A DNA stretch of 36,411 bases from Oscillospiraceae bacterium (GTDB lineage Bacteria; Bacillota; Clostridia; Oscillospirales; Oscillospiraceae), in the NCBI GenBank assembly GCA_017518225.1, contig JAFWVV010000031.1, positions 1-36,411 of the forward strand. The letters are read 5' to 3'. The notes beneath the pieces were generated by a model, which was not told where the DNA came from, searched no databases, and was given only the letters and a program-made list of their open reading frames with translations. Positions 15,854 through 25,953 of the stretch are shown in pieces (within the stretch, counting starts at the first letter, position 1; each line of letters starts with the position of its first letter). A program made the position numbers and the translations under genes.

Positions 15854-16768
15854 TTATTCTTTTGTTGTTTTTTGTTCCAATGAAAGGCCTGTGCCGTCAA
15901 AAGCCGGGATCATGTCTGCCGTCGCTGCCGACGGCTCCTGCCAGAAGCCGTCCTCAATGCCGCGACGGCGCATATAGTGGCACAGACGCTCGTTGAGCTC
16001 GGCGTCTACAGTCTTTTGCAGAGCAGGGAAGGCCTCCAGACCGGGCATGGGTGTGTACTGGCACATCAGCGAAAACAGCACGCTACCGCGCGGAAACTCC
16101 TCGGCGACGAAGTCGATGACGTCCATGCTGTTGAGGTCTTCCTCCGGCAAAATGAGGTGCCGGATCAACAGGCCGCGGCGAAGCATCCCGTCTGCGTCCA
16201 GTTGATAGGGGCCGGTCTGCCGAAACATCTCGCAGATCGCCGCAGCGGCAATTTTCGGATAGTCCGACGCGCCGGAATAACGCTGCGCCAGATCGCCGCG
16301 CAGATATTTAAGATCCGGCAGATAGATCTGCACCAGCCCCTCCAGCAGCCGCAGGCTCTCGACGCTTTCATAGCCGCTGCTGTTCCAGACCACGGGGATC
16401 TCCAGCTTCGCGAGCGCAAGCGCCTCGGCGACGGGGCGGACAAAGTGGCTCGCCGTGACGAGGTTGATATTATGTACGCCCTGATCTCGCAAGCGCCAAA
16501 AGCAGTCGCGCAGCTGCGCCACGGAGAGGATTTCTCCCACGTTGCCGCGGCTGACGGCGCGGTTTTGGCAAAACACACAGCGCAGATTGCAGCCGGTGAA
16601 AAACACCGTGCCGGAGCCGCGCGTGCCGCTGATGCAGGGCTCCTCGCCGAAGTGCGGCGCGGCTCTCGCAACGCGCGGCAGATAAGGACTGCAGCAGACG
16701 CCGCCCGGGGAAAAATCCGTCCGGCGCGCGTGGCAATGGCGCGGACAATCGCTGCAAAAAACTTCCAT
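15854..16768 (-). CDS. Radical SAM protein, PflA/PflX-like
   Basis: A 304-residue radical SAM protein of the putative pyruvate formate-lyase-activating type. The cluster motif is GCNLRCVFCQN (CX3CX2C) at about residues 59-69. It is preceded by a Cys-rich N-terminal segment (CSDCPRHC and GVCCSPYLPRVARAAPHFGEE). The family is annotated as activase-like, but no glycyl radical enzyme gene lies nearby, so the true substrate is unknown. It is first gene of a two-gene unit with the hydroxy-acid dehydrogenase and has its own good promoter. Confidence 0.82.
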   Translation of the reverse strand: MEVFCSDCPRHCHARRTDFSPGGVCCSPYLPRVARAAPHFGEEPCISGTRGSGTVFFTGCNLRCVFCQNRAVSRGNVGEILSVAQLRDCFWRLRDQGVHNINLVTASHFVRPVAEALALAKLEIPVVWNSSGYESVESLRLLEGLVQIYLPDLKYLRGDLAQRYSGASDYPKIAAAAICEMFRQTGPYQLDADGMLRRGLLIRHLILPEEDLNSMDVIDFVAEEFPRGSVLFSLMCQYTPMPGLEAFPALQKTVDAELNERLCHYMRRRGIEDGFWQEPSAATADMIPAFDGTGLSLEQKTTKE

Positions 16769-16836
16769 GCCGTCTCCTTGGTGAACTCTTACAGAAAGTG
16801 GGCAAAATGCCTATAAAAAAGCACTTGTTTTAAGCA

Positions 16837-16865
16837 ATTATAGCGCAAATTTGTACAAAATGCAA
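16837..16865 (-). promoter_or_regulatory. Promoter for the radical SAM / hydroxy-acid dehydrogenase unit
   Basis: The minus strand reads TTGCAT, 17 bp, TATAAT (-10 is the complement of 16837-16842). It ends about 68 bp from the ATG. Confidence 0.6.
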
Positions 16866-16911
16866 GAATCGCAAAAAAATAAAAAAAGACGCATGCTTTT
16901 TACGAAAATTG

Positions 16912-16920
16912 TGCTAAAAT
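16912..16920 (+). promoter_or_regulatory. Extended -10 for trmL-pgk-tpiA
   Basis: TGC-TAAAAT at 16912-16920 is an extended -10 about 70 bp before trmL. No clear -35 is visible. Confidence 0.35.
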
Positions 16921-16989
16921 GTTTCTGGGAATAAGGGATTCCCTGCGTTTTTCAGCGTTTTCAAGACTGGAAAGGGGAGGATGCTCCCA

Positions 16990-17481
16990 ATGCTGAATAT
17001 TGTGCTTTTCGAGCCGGAAATTCCGCACAACACCGGGGCGATCGCCCGCACCTGCGCCGCCACAGGCGCACGGCTGCATTTGATCGAGCCGCTGGGCTTC
17101 GATATCTCCGACAAGATGGTTAAGCGCTGCGGGCTGGACTACTGGCCGCTGGTCGATCTGCGCGTCTATAAAAACTGGGACGAGTATCTGGGGCAAAACG
17201 GCGACGAACGACTGTTTCTTGCTACCACCAAGGCGCCGAAGGCTTACCACGAGGCCGATCTGCGCGGCGATGTGTCGCTGCTGTTCGGCAAGGAGACGGC
17301 GGGACTGCCGGAATGGCTGCGGGAAAAATACCGGGATCGCTGCATCCGCATCCCGATGATCTCCGAGGCGAGGAGCTTGAATTTGTCCAACTCCGCTGCG
17401 GTTATATTATATGAGACGCTGCGGCAGCAGGGCTTTCCCGGCCTGATGCACACCGGCAGTATGGCGGAGAGCGAGCTGTAA
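16990..17481 (+). CDS. trmL: tRNA (cytidine/uridine-2'-O-)-methyltransferase TrmL
   Basis: A 163-residue SPOUT methyltransferase that 2'-O-methylates the wobble base of certain tRNA-Leu. It begins LNIVLFEPEIPHNTGAIART and has the knot motifs LFGKETAGLP and IPMISEARSLNLSNSAAV. The second ATG (16990) is chosen over 16981 because GGGGAGG abuts the first but lies 9 bp before the second. It stands 37 bp ahead of pgk and may share its transcript. Confidence 0.92.
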   Translation: MLNIVLFEPEIPHNTGAIARTCAATGARLHLIEPLGFDISDKMVKRCGLDYWPLVDLRVYKNWDEYLGQNGDERLFLATTKAPKAYHEADLRGDVSLLFGKETAGLPEWLREKYRDRCIRIPMISEARSLNLSNSAAVILYETLRQQGFPGLMHTGSMAESEL

Positions 17482-17518
17482 AACTGTTTAATATATTTTT
17501 AGATAGGAGGAACTCCCG

Positions 17519-18784
17519 ATGAACTACAACAAGAAAACCGTCTGCGATGTGGACGTGCGCGGCAAGAAGGTTTTGCTGCGCTGCGACTTCAATGTTCCCC
17601 AGGATAAGGAGACCGGTGAGATCACCAGCGATAAGCGCATCGTTGCCGCTATCCCGACGATTCGGTATCTGCTCGATCACGACGCCGCCGTGATTGCCTG
17701 CTCGCATCTGGGCAAGCCCGTCGCCAGCTTTGACAGCTATGTCAAAAAGCAGGTGGAAAAGGGAAAGAAGGCAGAGGAAGTCACCCGCGAGAGCTGGGAA
17801 AAATCCCTGCGCAAGCTGACGCTTGCACCCGTCGCCAGGCGCTTGAGCGAGCTGCTGGAAATGGAGGTTATCTTCGCCGCCGACGTGATCGGCGAGGACG
17901 CGACGGCCAAGGCCGCCGCGCTGCAGCCGGGGCAGATCCTGCTGCTCGAAAACCTCCGCTTTGAAAAAGGCGAGACCAAGAACGATCCTGTGATGGCCGA
18001 GAAGCTTGCCTCTATGGCTGAGCTCTACGTGTCCGACGCCTTTGGCACCGTGCATCGCGCCCACGCCTCCACGGCCGGCGTTGCGGCCTTCCTTCCCGCC
18101 GTCAGCGGTCTGCTGGTGGACAAGGAACTGTCCATCATGGGCAAGGCGCTGGATGATCCCAAGCGCCCCTTTGTCGCCGTTCTCGGCGGCGCGAAGGTTT
18201 CCGACAAGATCAACGTCATCAACAATCTCCTGGAAAAGGCCGACACCATCATCATCGGCGGCGGTATGGCCTACACCTTCAAAAAGGCGCAGGGCTTTGC
18301 CATCGGCCAGTCCCTGCTGGAGGAAGAGCGCATCGATTACGCGCGTGAGATGATCGAAAAGGCGAAGGCGCGCGGCGTACAGTTTTTGCTGCCGGTGGAC
18401 AATCTGGCGGCGGCGGAGTTTTCTGCCGAGGCTGAGCCCGTGCTGGTCGAGGGCGACATCCCCGAGAACCTGATGGGAATGGACATCGGGCCGAAAACGG
18501 TGGAGATGTTTGCCGAGGCTGTGCGCGGCGCGGGCACCATCGTGTGGAACGGGCCGATGGGCGTGTTCGAGTTTGACCGCTTTGCCGGCGGCACCAAGGC
18601 TATGGCCAAGGCGCTGGCCGAGAGCGGTGCGATTACCATCGTCGGCGGCGGCGATTCCGCGGCTGCGGTGGAAAAGCTCGGCTTTGCCGACAAGATCACT
18701 CATATCTCCACCGGCGGCGGCGCGTCGTTGGAATTTTTGGAAGGCAAAGAGCTGCCCGGCGTGGCCTGCCTGCTGGACAAGTAA
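17519..18784 (+). CDS. pgk: Phosphoglycerate kinase
   Basis: A 421-residue glycolytic enzyme interconverting 1,3-bisphosphoglycerate plus ADP and 3-phosphoglycerate plus ATP. It shows [28 protein letters not shown] and [15 protein letters not shown], plus the C-terminal [11 protein letters not shown] nucleotide loop. It is about 25 residues longer than typical bacterial PGKs. The extra length is a Lys/Glu-rich stretch after CSHLGKP (about residues 66-95). The ATG follows AGGAGG. It heads a pgk-tpiA-gpmI glycolytic group; gap is not in the window. Confidence 0.97.
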   Translation: MNYNKKTVCDVDVRGKKVLLRCDFNVPQDKETGEITSDKRIVAAIPTIRYLLDHDAAVIACSHLGKPVASFDSYVKKQVEKGKKAEEVTRESWEKSLRKLTLAPVARRLSELLEMEVIFAADVIGEDATAKAAALQPGQILLLENLRFEKGETKNDPVMAEKLASMAELYVSDAFGTVHRAHASTAGVAAFLPAVSGLLVDKELSIMGKALDDPKRPFVAVLGGAKVSDKINVINNLLEKADTIIIGGGMAYTFKKAQGFAIGQSLLEEERIDYAREMIEKAKARGVQFLLPVDNLAAAEFSAEAEPVLVEGDIPENLMGMDIGPKTVEMFAEAVRGAGTIVWNGPMGVFEFDRFAGGTKAMAKALAESGAITIVGGGDSAAAVEKLGFADKITHISTGGGASLEFLEGKELPGVACLLDK

Positions 18785-18804
18785 GAGAAATCGGAGGGAG
18801 AACA

Positions 18805-19575
18805 ATGAACAGAAAGTATCGGAAAACCGTGATCGCGGGCAACTGGAAAATGAATCTGACCGCGTCTGAGATCAAACCCTTTATGGAACAGCTCAAGCCG
18901 CTGCTGCCGAAGAGCCGCCCCTGTGACGTCGTGCTGTGCACCCCGGCCGTGATGCTGCCCGCAATGATCAAGGCGGGCAAGGACGCCAAGGTCGCCGCCG
19001 GCGGACAGGACGTCTCGAAGTATGAAAAGGGCGCCTACACCGGCGAGGTTTCTGCTGCGCAGCTGGCGGATATCGGCGCGAAGTACTGCATCGTCGGCCA
19101 CTCGGAGCGTCGCCAGTACCACGGCGAGGACGATATGCTCGTCAACGCCAAGGCGCGTGTGCTGCTGGCCAAAGGCATTGTGCCCATCATCTGCGTGGGC
19201 GAGAGCCTGGAGCAGCGCGAGGCCGATCTGACGATGGAATACGTCGCCTATCAGGTCAAGGCCGCGCTGCACGGTATCGACGCGACACAGCTGCGCCGCT
19301 GCATCATCGCCTATGAGCCCATCTGGGCCATCGGTACCGGCAAGACGGCGACGGCGGAGCAGGCGCAGGAGGTTTGCGAGGGCATTCGCGCGGTCATCCG
19401 CAAGATCTACGGCGCGCGTCCGGCGCGTGCGGTCAGTATCCTCTACGGCGGCAGCATGAATGCCAAAAACGCCGCCGAGCTGCTGGCGCAGCCGGATATC
19501 GACGGCGGGCTGATTGGCGGCGCCTCTCTGAAGCCGGCCGACTTTGCTGCGATCGTTGCCGCGAGCGATCAATAA
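18805..19575 (+). CDS. tpiA: Triosephosphate isomerase
   Basis: A 256-residue TIM-barrel enzyme interconverting dihydroxyacetone phosphate and glyceraldehyde 3-phosphate. It has GNWKMN with the catalytic Lys, VGHSERR with the catalytic His, AYEPIWAIGTG with the catalytic Glu, and LYGGSMNAKNAAEL phosphate-binding residues. It starts 20 bp after pgk with GGAGGGAG upstream, so co-transcription is very likely. Confidence 0.97.
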   Translation: MNRKYRKTVIAGNWKMNLTASEIKPFMEQLKPLLPKSRPCDVVLCTPAVMLPAMIKAGKDAKVAAGGQDVSKYEKGAYTGEVSAAQLADIGAKYCIVGHSERRQYHGEDDMLVNAKARVLLAKGIVPIICVGESLEQREADLTMEYVAYQVKAALHGIDATQLRRCIIAYEPIWAIGTGKTATAEQAQEVCEGIRAVIRKIYGARPARAVSILYGGSMNAKNAAELLAQPDIDGGLIGGASLKPADFAAIVAASDQ

Positions 19576-19594
19576 TTCGAGACAGTCATTTTTC

Positions 19595-19629
19595 GCGTTA
19601 CTCCCGCCGGTTAGCGGCGGGAGTGACGC
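19595..19629 (+). promoter_or_regulatory. Stable hairpin between tpiA and gpmI
   Basis: A 15-bp stem with one G-T pair (19595-19609 with 19615-19629), loop GTTAG. It has no T tract and ends three bases before the GAGGAG ribosome site of gpmI. It may be an mRNA processing or stability element, or a weak attenuator. Confidence 0.6.
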
Positions 19630-19648
19630 ATGAGGAGAAGAATATTTG

Positions 19649-21166
<1,518 letters not shown>

Positions 21167-21171
21167 GCGCG

Positions 21172-21222
21172 AGCGGAGAGCTTCTCTTTCCAGATGAACG
21201 AAGGAAAGCTCTCCGCTCCTTT
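21172..21222 (+). terminator. Terminator of the glycolytic group
   Basis: A 12-bp stem (21172-21183 with 21206-21217) closes a 22-nt loop with further partial pairing, then CCTTTTATGTTTT. Confidence 0.8.
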
Positions 21223-21250
21223 TATGTTTTCCGCACAGGATAGACGCCGT

Positions 21251-21279
21251 TTGGCAAGAGCATGAGGAATGATTACAAT
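21251..21279 (+). promoter_or_regulatory. Strong sigma-A promoter upstream of the orphan kinase
   Basis: TTGGCA (21251-21256), a 17-bp spacer and TACAAT (21274-21279), 5/6 matches in each hexamer. Transcripts would start near 21286 and carry a leader of about 200 nt before the kinase gene. Confidence 0.6.
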
Positions 21280-21484
21280 GGAAATGGGTATAAAGCGGCA
21301 CGACGTGCCGCCGCAATAAGACGATGGATGCGACAGAGTGACGGTCGCTGCCGGGTGGGAGGAAGCGCGCATGGCACAGGAAGGAAGCGTTTGGCAGAAA
21401 AAGGGGGATCAATTGTTCACAAAAACCTCTTGAAGCAGACGGCGGCGCTGTGATAAAATCAAAAAAAGGTAAAAGAATAAGGTC
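21280..21484 (+). other. Long 5' leader of the kinase-protease unit
   Basis: No known riboswitch is recognised. It contains a 7-bp hairpin (21295-21311, GCGGCAC/GTGCCGC), a purine-rich stretch, and a second promoter-like pair TTGAAG (21430-21435), 18 bp, TAAAAT (21454-21459) near its end. A short frame at 21285-21320 would encode MGIKRHDVPPQ from a start at or beside the transcript 5' end. Confidence 0.35.
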
Positions 21485-22924
21485 GTGAATGAGCGCGTGA
21501 AAAGCATTTATCTTCGCAATTTCATAGCGACGGCGCTGCTGATTGTGGTATGCTTTCTGATTATCAGCGTCTCGATCGTTTTTATTGGGCGCAGCTACAT
21601 CATCAAAGAATACCAGGAGAAGATGGAAAAGTGCGCTGACGAGGTTGCGCATACAGCGATGGCAGTCTCCCGCAATGAGGGCTTGTCCAGCTGGGCGCTG
21701 CGTATGAATTTGAGCGCGCTGTCCAACAGTACCGGCAACCACATCTTCATTACAAACGGGGATGGGCTGATTGTCTCCTGCTCCGATCGCTCCATGCTGT
21801 GCCAACATTTGAATCAGCAGCTCTCGGGCAGCTTTTTCAGTACGCTGTGTGCCGAGGGCAGCCTGCGGCGAATCAGCGATCTCGAGGGCCTTTACAGCAA
21901 AGGGCGCTATGTCGTCGCACGCGCGATCGACGCGGACAAAGACAAAACGCTGGGCTATGTCTTCGTCAGCAGTTCGATCGACAATATGCTCGGCGCGTGG
22001 TCGACCTTTTTGAGCGTGATTGCCGCCGTCGGTTTGATCGTACTGCTGCTGGGACTGGTGTTGAGTCTCGTCTACTCCAAGCGTATGGCGCGCCCGCTCG
22101 ATGAGATGGCGGCCGCTGCGCGGAAATTTGCCCGGGGTGATTTTTCCGTGCGTGTCCATCAGCAGGAGGATCCCAGCGATGAAATGGGAGCCTTGATCGA
22201 CTCGTTCAACAAGATGGCGGATTCGCTGGAGAGCGCGGAGCAGCGCCGCAGCGAATTTATCGCCAATATCTCACACGAGCTGCGCACCCCCATGACAACC
22301 ATCGCGGGCTTTGCCGACGGGATTCTGGACGGTACCATTCCGCACGAAGAGGAGAAAAAATATCTCCGCTCCATCCGGGATGAGACCAGACGGCTCAGCC
22401 GCCTGGTGCGAGATATGCTTGACGCGTCGCAAATGCATTACCGCGCGGCAGATCCGACGCGCCGTCAGGTCTTTGATCTGACAGAGCTGATTTTGCAGAC
22501 CCTGCTGCCTTTTGAGGATCGCGCAACAAAAAAGCGGCTGGACGTCGATCCGCAGCTGCCAGACGACCCCATGCTGGTGCTGGCCGAGAAGGACGCAATC
22601 ACACAGGTGATCTACAATCTCATCGACAACGCCGTAAAATTTGCCGATGCGGGCAGCTGCATTGTGATCCGGCTGTTTAAGCAAAATGGCAAGGCCTATG
22701 TTTCGGTCAAGGATCAGGGCGAGACGATCCCGCCGGAGGATTTGCCGCTGATCTTTGACCGCTTCCACAAGTCCGACCGCTCGCGCAGCATCGACCGCAA
22801 CGGCGTTGGGCTGGGACTGTATCTGGTCAAGGCGATCATCAACAGTCACGACGAGGATATCGCAGTCAAAAGCGAAAACGGCGTAACGGAGTTTGTGTTT
22901 ACTCTGCCGCTGGCAGAGGCTTAA
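21485..22924 (+). CDS. Sensor histidine kinase (orphan)
   Basis: A 479-residue membrane kinase starting at GTG. Transmembrane helices lie at about 13-35 and 172-196. Between them is a ~135-residue extracytoplasmic domain of the Cache/PAS-like kind (NHIFITNGDGLIVSCSD). HAMP spans about 197-250. HisKA has phospho-accepting His264 in NISHELRTPMTTIAGF. HATPase_c has an N box (LIDNAVKFA) and GVGLGLYLVKAI. No response regulator gene is adjacent; instead an HtrA-type protease follows after 18 bp. A role in sensing envelope stress and coupling to the protease is inferred. Confidence 0.9.
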   Translation: MNERVKSIYLRNFIATALLIVVCFLIISVSIVFIGRSYIIKEYQEKMEKCADEVAHTAMAVSRNEGLSSWALRMNLSALSNSTGNHIFITNGDGLIVSCSDRSMLCQHLNQQLSGSFFSTLCAEGSLRRISDLEGLYSKGRYVVARAIDADKDKTLGYVFVSSSIDNMLGAWSTFLSVIAAVGLIVLLLGLVLSLVYSKRMARPLDEMAAAARKFARGDFSVRVHQQEDPSDEMGALIDSFNKMADSLESAEQRRSEFIANISHELRTPMTTIAGFADGILDGTIPHEEEKKYLRSIRDETRRLSRLVRDMLDASQMHYRAADPTRRQVFDLTELILQTLLPFEDRATKKRLDVDPQLPDDPMLVLAEKDAITQVIYNLIDNAVKFADAGSCIVIRLFKQNGKAYVSVKDQGETIPPEDLPLIFDRFHKSDRSRSIDRNGVGLGLYLVKAIINSHDEDIAVKSENGVTEFVFTLPLAEA

Positions 22925-22942
22925 AGAAAGGGAGAGGGCGAT

Positions 22943-24319
22943 ATGAGCGATCATTGGTACGAAAACGAAAGCTGGTACGCACCGCTGCAGCAGAAAGAAA
23001 AAACGCAGGGCGAGCCAGGAAGAAAAAGCGTGAAAACAAAGAAAAAGAGCCGGTTTTTGGCCTGGGGAAGCCTGCTGCTTTCGCTGCTTGCGATTGTTGC
23101 GTTGTCGCTGATCTTCCGCGAAGAGCCGGCGCAGAGGCAGCCGACGCTGCCAACACCGCGGCTGGAACAGCCGCGCACCACCGAACAGCCGAAAGCGGAG
23201 CCCCGGGAGGAGCCGAAAAAGGAGCCCGAGGATGACGCTGACAACGAAAGTGACAGCATCCTCGACAAGCTGCCGGACAGCTTTCGTGAGTTTTTTGATG
23301 CGCTCTATCCCATGGACAGCTCCAGCAGCACCTCGGTGAGAATCCCGCGCGGCGAGCTGCCCGCCGGAGCGCGCATGACGCTGGAGACGAAGGTCGGCGA
23401 GTCCTTGGATCTGAAGACGCTTTATGAGCGCTGCTCGCCTACGGTGGTCGGAATTTCCGGCTATGTGGACGGCAAGATCAGCTACAGCTGGGGCAGCGGT
23501 GTGATTTTAAGCGAGGATGGGCTGATCATCACCAATACCCACGTCATTGACGGCTGCGACCGTGCGACGGTGACGCTCTTCGACGACCGGGAATTTGAGG
23601 CAAAGCTTCTGGGCGCCGACGGCATCAGCGACATTGCGCTTTTGAAGATCGAGGCGACGGGGCTGCCTGCCGCCAGCTTCGGCGACAGCGGCAAGCTCGT
23701 TGTTGGCGAGGCGGTCGCCGCGATCGGAAACCCTCTGGGCGAGGAATTTCGCATGACGCTCACCAACGGCATCATCTCTGCCATTTCGCGCGACGTCAAT
23801 TATAAAAGCCGCACCATGACGCTTTTGCAGACGAACGCTGCCATCAACGAGGGCAACTCCGGCGGACCGCTGTTTAATATGTCCGGGCAGGTGATCGGCA
23901 TCACCAATATGAAGATGATCTCCTCCGGCGTGAGCATCGAGGGCATCGGCTTTGCCATCCCGAGCGTCACCGTTGAGAGCGTAGTCAACGCGATCTTGAA
24001 GGACGGCAAGGTCGTCGGACGCCCTTCCATTGGCATCACCGTCGGCCCGATCCCGGAGAGTGCGGCCAAGCAATACGATCTGCCTCAGGGTGTGTATATC
24101 GCCGGCGTCAGCGAGGGTTCAGACGCGCAGGCCAAGGGCGTGCAGGCAGGGGATATCCTGATGAAGGTCAACGGGCAGGTCGTGACGGAGACCAGACAGG
24201 TCTCGGAGATCAAGGATCAATTTCAGGTCGGCGACGAGCTGATTTTCACCCTCTGGCGTGATGGAGAGATCTTTGAGCTTTCGGTGGCGCTGGTGGATAC
24301 CAACGACGTGTACGGCTGA
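22943..24319 (+). CDS. HtrA/DegP-like membrane-anchored serine protease with PDZ domain
   Basis: A 458-residue S1C protease. A short cytoplasmic head is followed by a transmembrane helix (about 37-58) and a long Pro/Glu/Lys-rich linker (about 60-110). The trypsin-like domain (about 155-350) has the complete triad: His200 in TNTHVID, Asp230 in SDIALLK, Ser306 in NEGNSGGPL. One PDZ domain lies at about 360-455 (GVQAGDILMKVNGQ). The protease domain faces outside and handles misfolded exported proteins in this family. It is 18 bp after the kinase gene and probably co-transcribed with it, with a terminator just downstream. Confidence 0.93.
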   Translation: MSDHWYENESWYAPLQQKEKTQGEPGRKSVKTKKKSRFLAWGSLLLSLLAIVALSLIFREEPAQRQPTLPTPRLEQPRTTEQPKAEPREEPKKEPEDDADNESDSILDKLPDSFREFFDALYPMDSSSSTSVRIPRGELPAGARMTLETKVGESLDLKTLYERCSPTVVGISGYVDGKISYSWGSGVILSEDGLIITNTHVIDGCDRATVTLFDDREFEAKLLGADGISDIALLKIEATGLPAASFGDSGKLVVGEAVAAIGNPLGEEFRMTLTNGIISAISRDVNYKSRTMTLLQTNAAINEGNSGGPLFNMSGQVIGITNMKMISSGVSIEGIGFAIPSVTVESVVNAILKDGKVVGRPSIGITVGPIPESAAKQYDLPQGVYIAGVSEGSDAQAKGVQAGDILMKVNGQVVTETRQVSEIKDQFQVGDELIFTLWRDGEIFELSVALVDTNDVYG

Positions 24320-24338
24320 AAGCGATACAAATACGTGG

Positions 24339-24383
24339 GGAGTGACCGGCCGCGGTTTCAAAACGCGCCCGGCCACTCCTTTT
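24339..24383 (+). terminator. Terminator after the HtrA-like gene
   Basis: Arms GGAGTG-CCGG-CGCG and CGCG-CCGG-CACTCC pair with two single mismatches, followed by TTTT at 24380-24383. Confidence 0.75.
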
Positions 24384-24450
24384 GCGTTTGTTTGTGGCAT
24401 AGTATACATAAAAAAATGAAAAAAATCTTTTAGCTTTAGCGTTACGCATC

Positions 24451-24479
24451 TTGCTATTTGTCGACAGTTGTTATACAAT
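24451..24479 (+). promoter_or_regulatory. Promoter of the korDABC-CoA-transferase operon
   Basis: TTGCTA (24451-24456), 17 bp, TACAAT (24474-24479). A leader of about 100 nt precedes korD. No known riboswitch was recognised in it. Confidence 0.55.
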
Positions 24480-24588
24480 ATTAGGCGGTGTGTCGGAAGC
24501 ACCTTGAAATCGGCATGCCGCGCCCGTCAAGGGCAAGCAGGAAACCCGTTTATTCATTTTCAATCATGATGAAAAAGGAGACAAACGA

Positions 24589-24789
24589 ATGCTCGGGAAA
24601 AAGAGACTCGTGGTGGACGAGGCCTGGTGCAAGGGCTGCGGTATCTGTGCAGCTTTCTGCCCAAAGGAAGTGCTGGAGATCAAGCATGAAAAAGTGCAGA
24701 TCAAGGCGCCGGAAAAATGCATTTTCTGTGCTCAGTGCGAGCTGCGCTGTCCGGACTACGCGATTTATCTGGTAAATGTTGAGGAATAA
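24589..24789 (+). CDS. korD: 2-oxoacid:ferredoxin oxidoreductase delta subunit (2x[4Fe-4S] ferredoxin)
   Basis: A 66-residue ferredoxin-like protein with two CX2CX2CX3C motifs: CKGCGICAAFCP and CIFCAQCELRCP. It relays electrons from the TPP site to external ferredoxin. AAGGAG precedes the ATG. It is first gene of a korDABC set, the usual arrangement of four-subunit 2-oxoglutarate:ferredoxin oxidoreductases. Confidence 0.92.
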   Translation: MLGKKRLVVDEAWCKGCGICAAFCPKEVLEIKHEKVQIKAPEKCIFCAQCELRCPDYAIYLVNVEE

Positions 24790-24801
24790 GGAGAGCGGAA
24801 T

Positions 24802-25953
24802 ATGTCGAAAGCAGTTTTGATGCAGGGCAACGAAGCCGTTGTCGAGGGAGCGATCGCCGCAGGCTTTCGTTTCTTTGCGGGATATCCCATCACCCCCTCC
24901 ACCGAGATCGCGGAGCAGAGCGCGCTGCGCCTGCCGCAGGTAGGTGGTAAGTTCATCCAGATGGAGGACGAAATCGCCTCTATCGCCGCCGTGCTCGGCG
25001 CATCTGCCGCAGGTATGAAGGCCATGACGGCCACCTCCGGCCCGGGCTTTTCTCTGATGCAGGAGAATATTGGCTATGGCGTCATGGCCGAGATCCCCTG
25101 TGTCATCGTTGACGTACAGCGCGCCGGCCCCTCCACGGGTCTGGCGACCAGCCCTGCGCAGGGCGACTACATGCAGGCTAAATGGGGCACTCACGGCGAC
25201 CACCCGGTCATTGCGATTTCCCCGGCCTCCGTGCTCGAGTGCTACACGCTGATCATCCGTGCGTTTAATCTCTCGGAGAAATACCGTACGCCCGTCATCT
25301 TCCTGATGGACGAGATCGTCGGTCATATGCGCGAGGGCGTGGAGCTGCCCAACCCCAACGATTTGATCATCAACCCGCGCAAGATGAGCTTCCACGACGG
25401 CGCCAACAAGCAGTGCTACTACGTGCCGGAAGGTGAGTTCATCCCCGCGATGAAGCCTTTCGGTCAGGGCGAACGCTATAACATCACGGGTCTGGCGCAC
25501 GACGAGTCCGGCTTCCCGGTCAACAGCAATGAAATCGCCGACAAGCTTGTCACCCGTCTGCTGGAGAAGGTCGAAAAGAACGTTGACAAGATCTGCCGGA
25601 TCGAGGAGTACGCGATGGACGACGCCGAGACTGCGATCGTCTGCTTCGGCGGTACGACTCGTGCGGTGATGTCCGCCGTGCTGAAGGCGCGCGCGGAGGG
25701 CAAGAAGGTCGGGATGTTCCGTCCGATCACGGTTTGGCCCTTCCCCGAAGCGCAGCTGCGTGAGCGTCTGCCCCAGCTCAAGAAGATTTTGATGGTTGAG
25801 CACAACCACGGTCAGATGCTGCAGGAGGTGCAGCGCACGGTCGGCGGCAAGCTGCCCGTCGATTTCCTCGGCTGCGTCGACGGCACCGTCATTTCCCCGG
25901 ATGCGATCTTGAATAAACTCAACGAAATGGAGGGTAAGCGCCATGCCAAGTGA
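24802..25953 (+). CDS. korA: 2-oxoglutarate:ferredoxin oxidoreductase alpha subunit
   Basis: A 383-residue subunit of a TPP-dependent 2-oxoacid oxidoreductase. It shows the pyrimidine-binding domain start FAGYPITPSTEIAEQ, the conserved EDEIASI, ATSGPGFSLM and QRAGPSTGLAT segments, and a C-terminal CoA-side domain. QRAGPSTGLATSPAQGD resembles KorA more than VorB or PorA, so 2-oxoglutarate is the likely substrate, but other 2-oxoacids cannot be excluded. It follows korD by 12 bp and overlaps korB by 11 bp. Confidence 0.9.
   Translation: MSKAVLMQGNEAVVEGAIAAGFRFFAGYPITPSTEIAEQSALRLPQVGGKFIQMEDEIASIAAVLGASAAGMKAMTATSGPGFSLMQENIGYGVMAEIPCVIVDVQRAGPSTGLATSPAQGDYMQAKWGTHGDHPVIAISPASVLECYTLIIRAFNLSEKYRTPVIFLMDEIVGHMREGVELPNPNDLIINPRKMSFHDGANKQCYYVPEGEFIPAMKPFGQGERYNITGLAHDESGFPVNSNEIADKLVTRLLEKVEKNVDKICRIEEYAMDDAETAIVCFGGTTRAVMSAVLKARAEGKKVGMFRPITVWPFPEAQLRERLPQLKKILMVEHNHGQMLQEVQRTVGGKLPVDFLGCVDGTVISPDAILNKLNEMEGKRHAK

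Larger units (their letters stand above)
16769..16989. other. Divergent AT-rich promoter region
   Basis: Lies between the radical SAM gene and trmL. It holds a minus-strand promoter (16837-16865), a plus-strand extended -10 (16912-16920) and no gene. Confidence 0.55.

Noticed and set aside
21360-21410. GGAAGGAAGC reminiscent of the SRP RNA tetraloop region
   Set aside because: The closing base pairs and the internal loop needed for SRP helix 8 are absent, so this is a chance match.
21262-21453. 63-codon plus-strand frame upstream of the orphan kinase
   Set aside because: Its ATG lies inside the spacer of the likely promoter, so it would not be on that transcript; composition is random-like.
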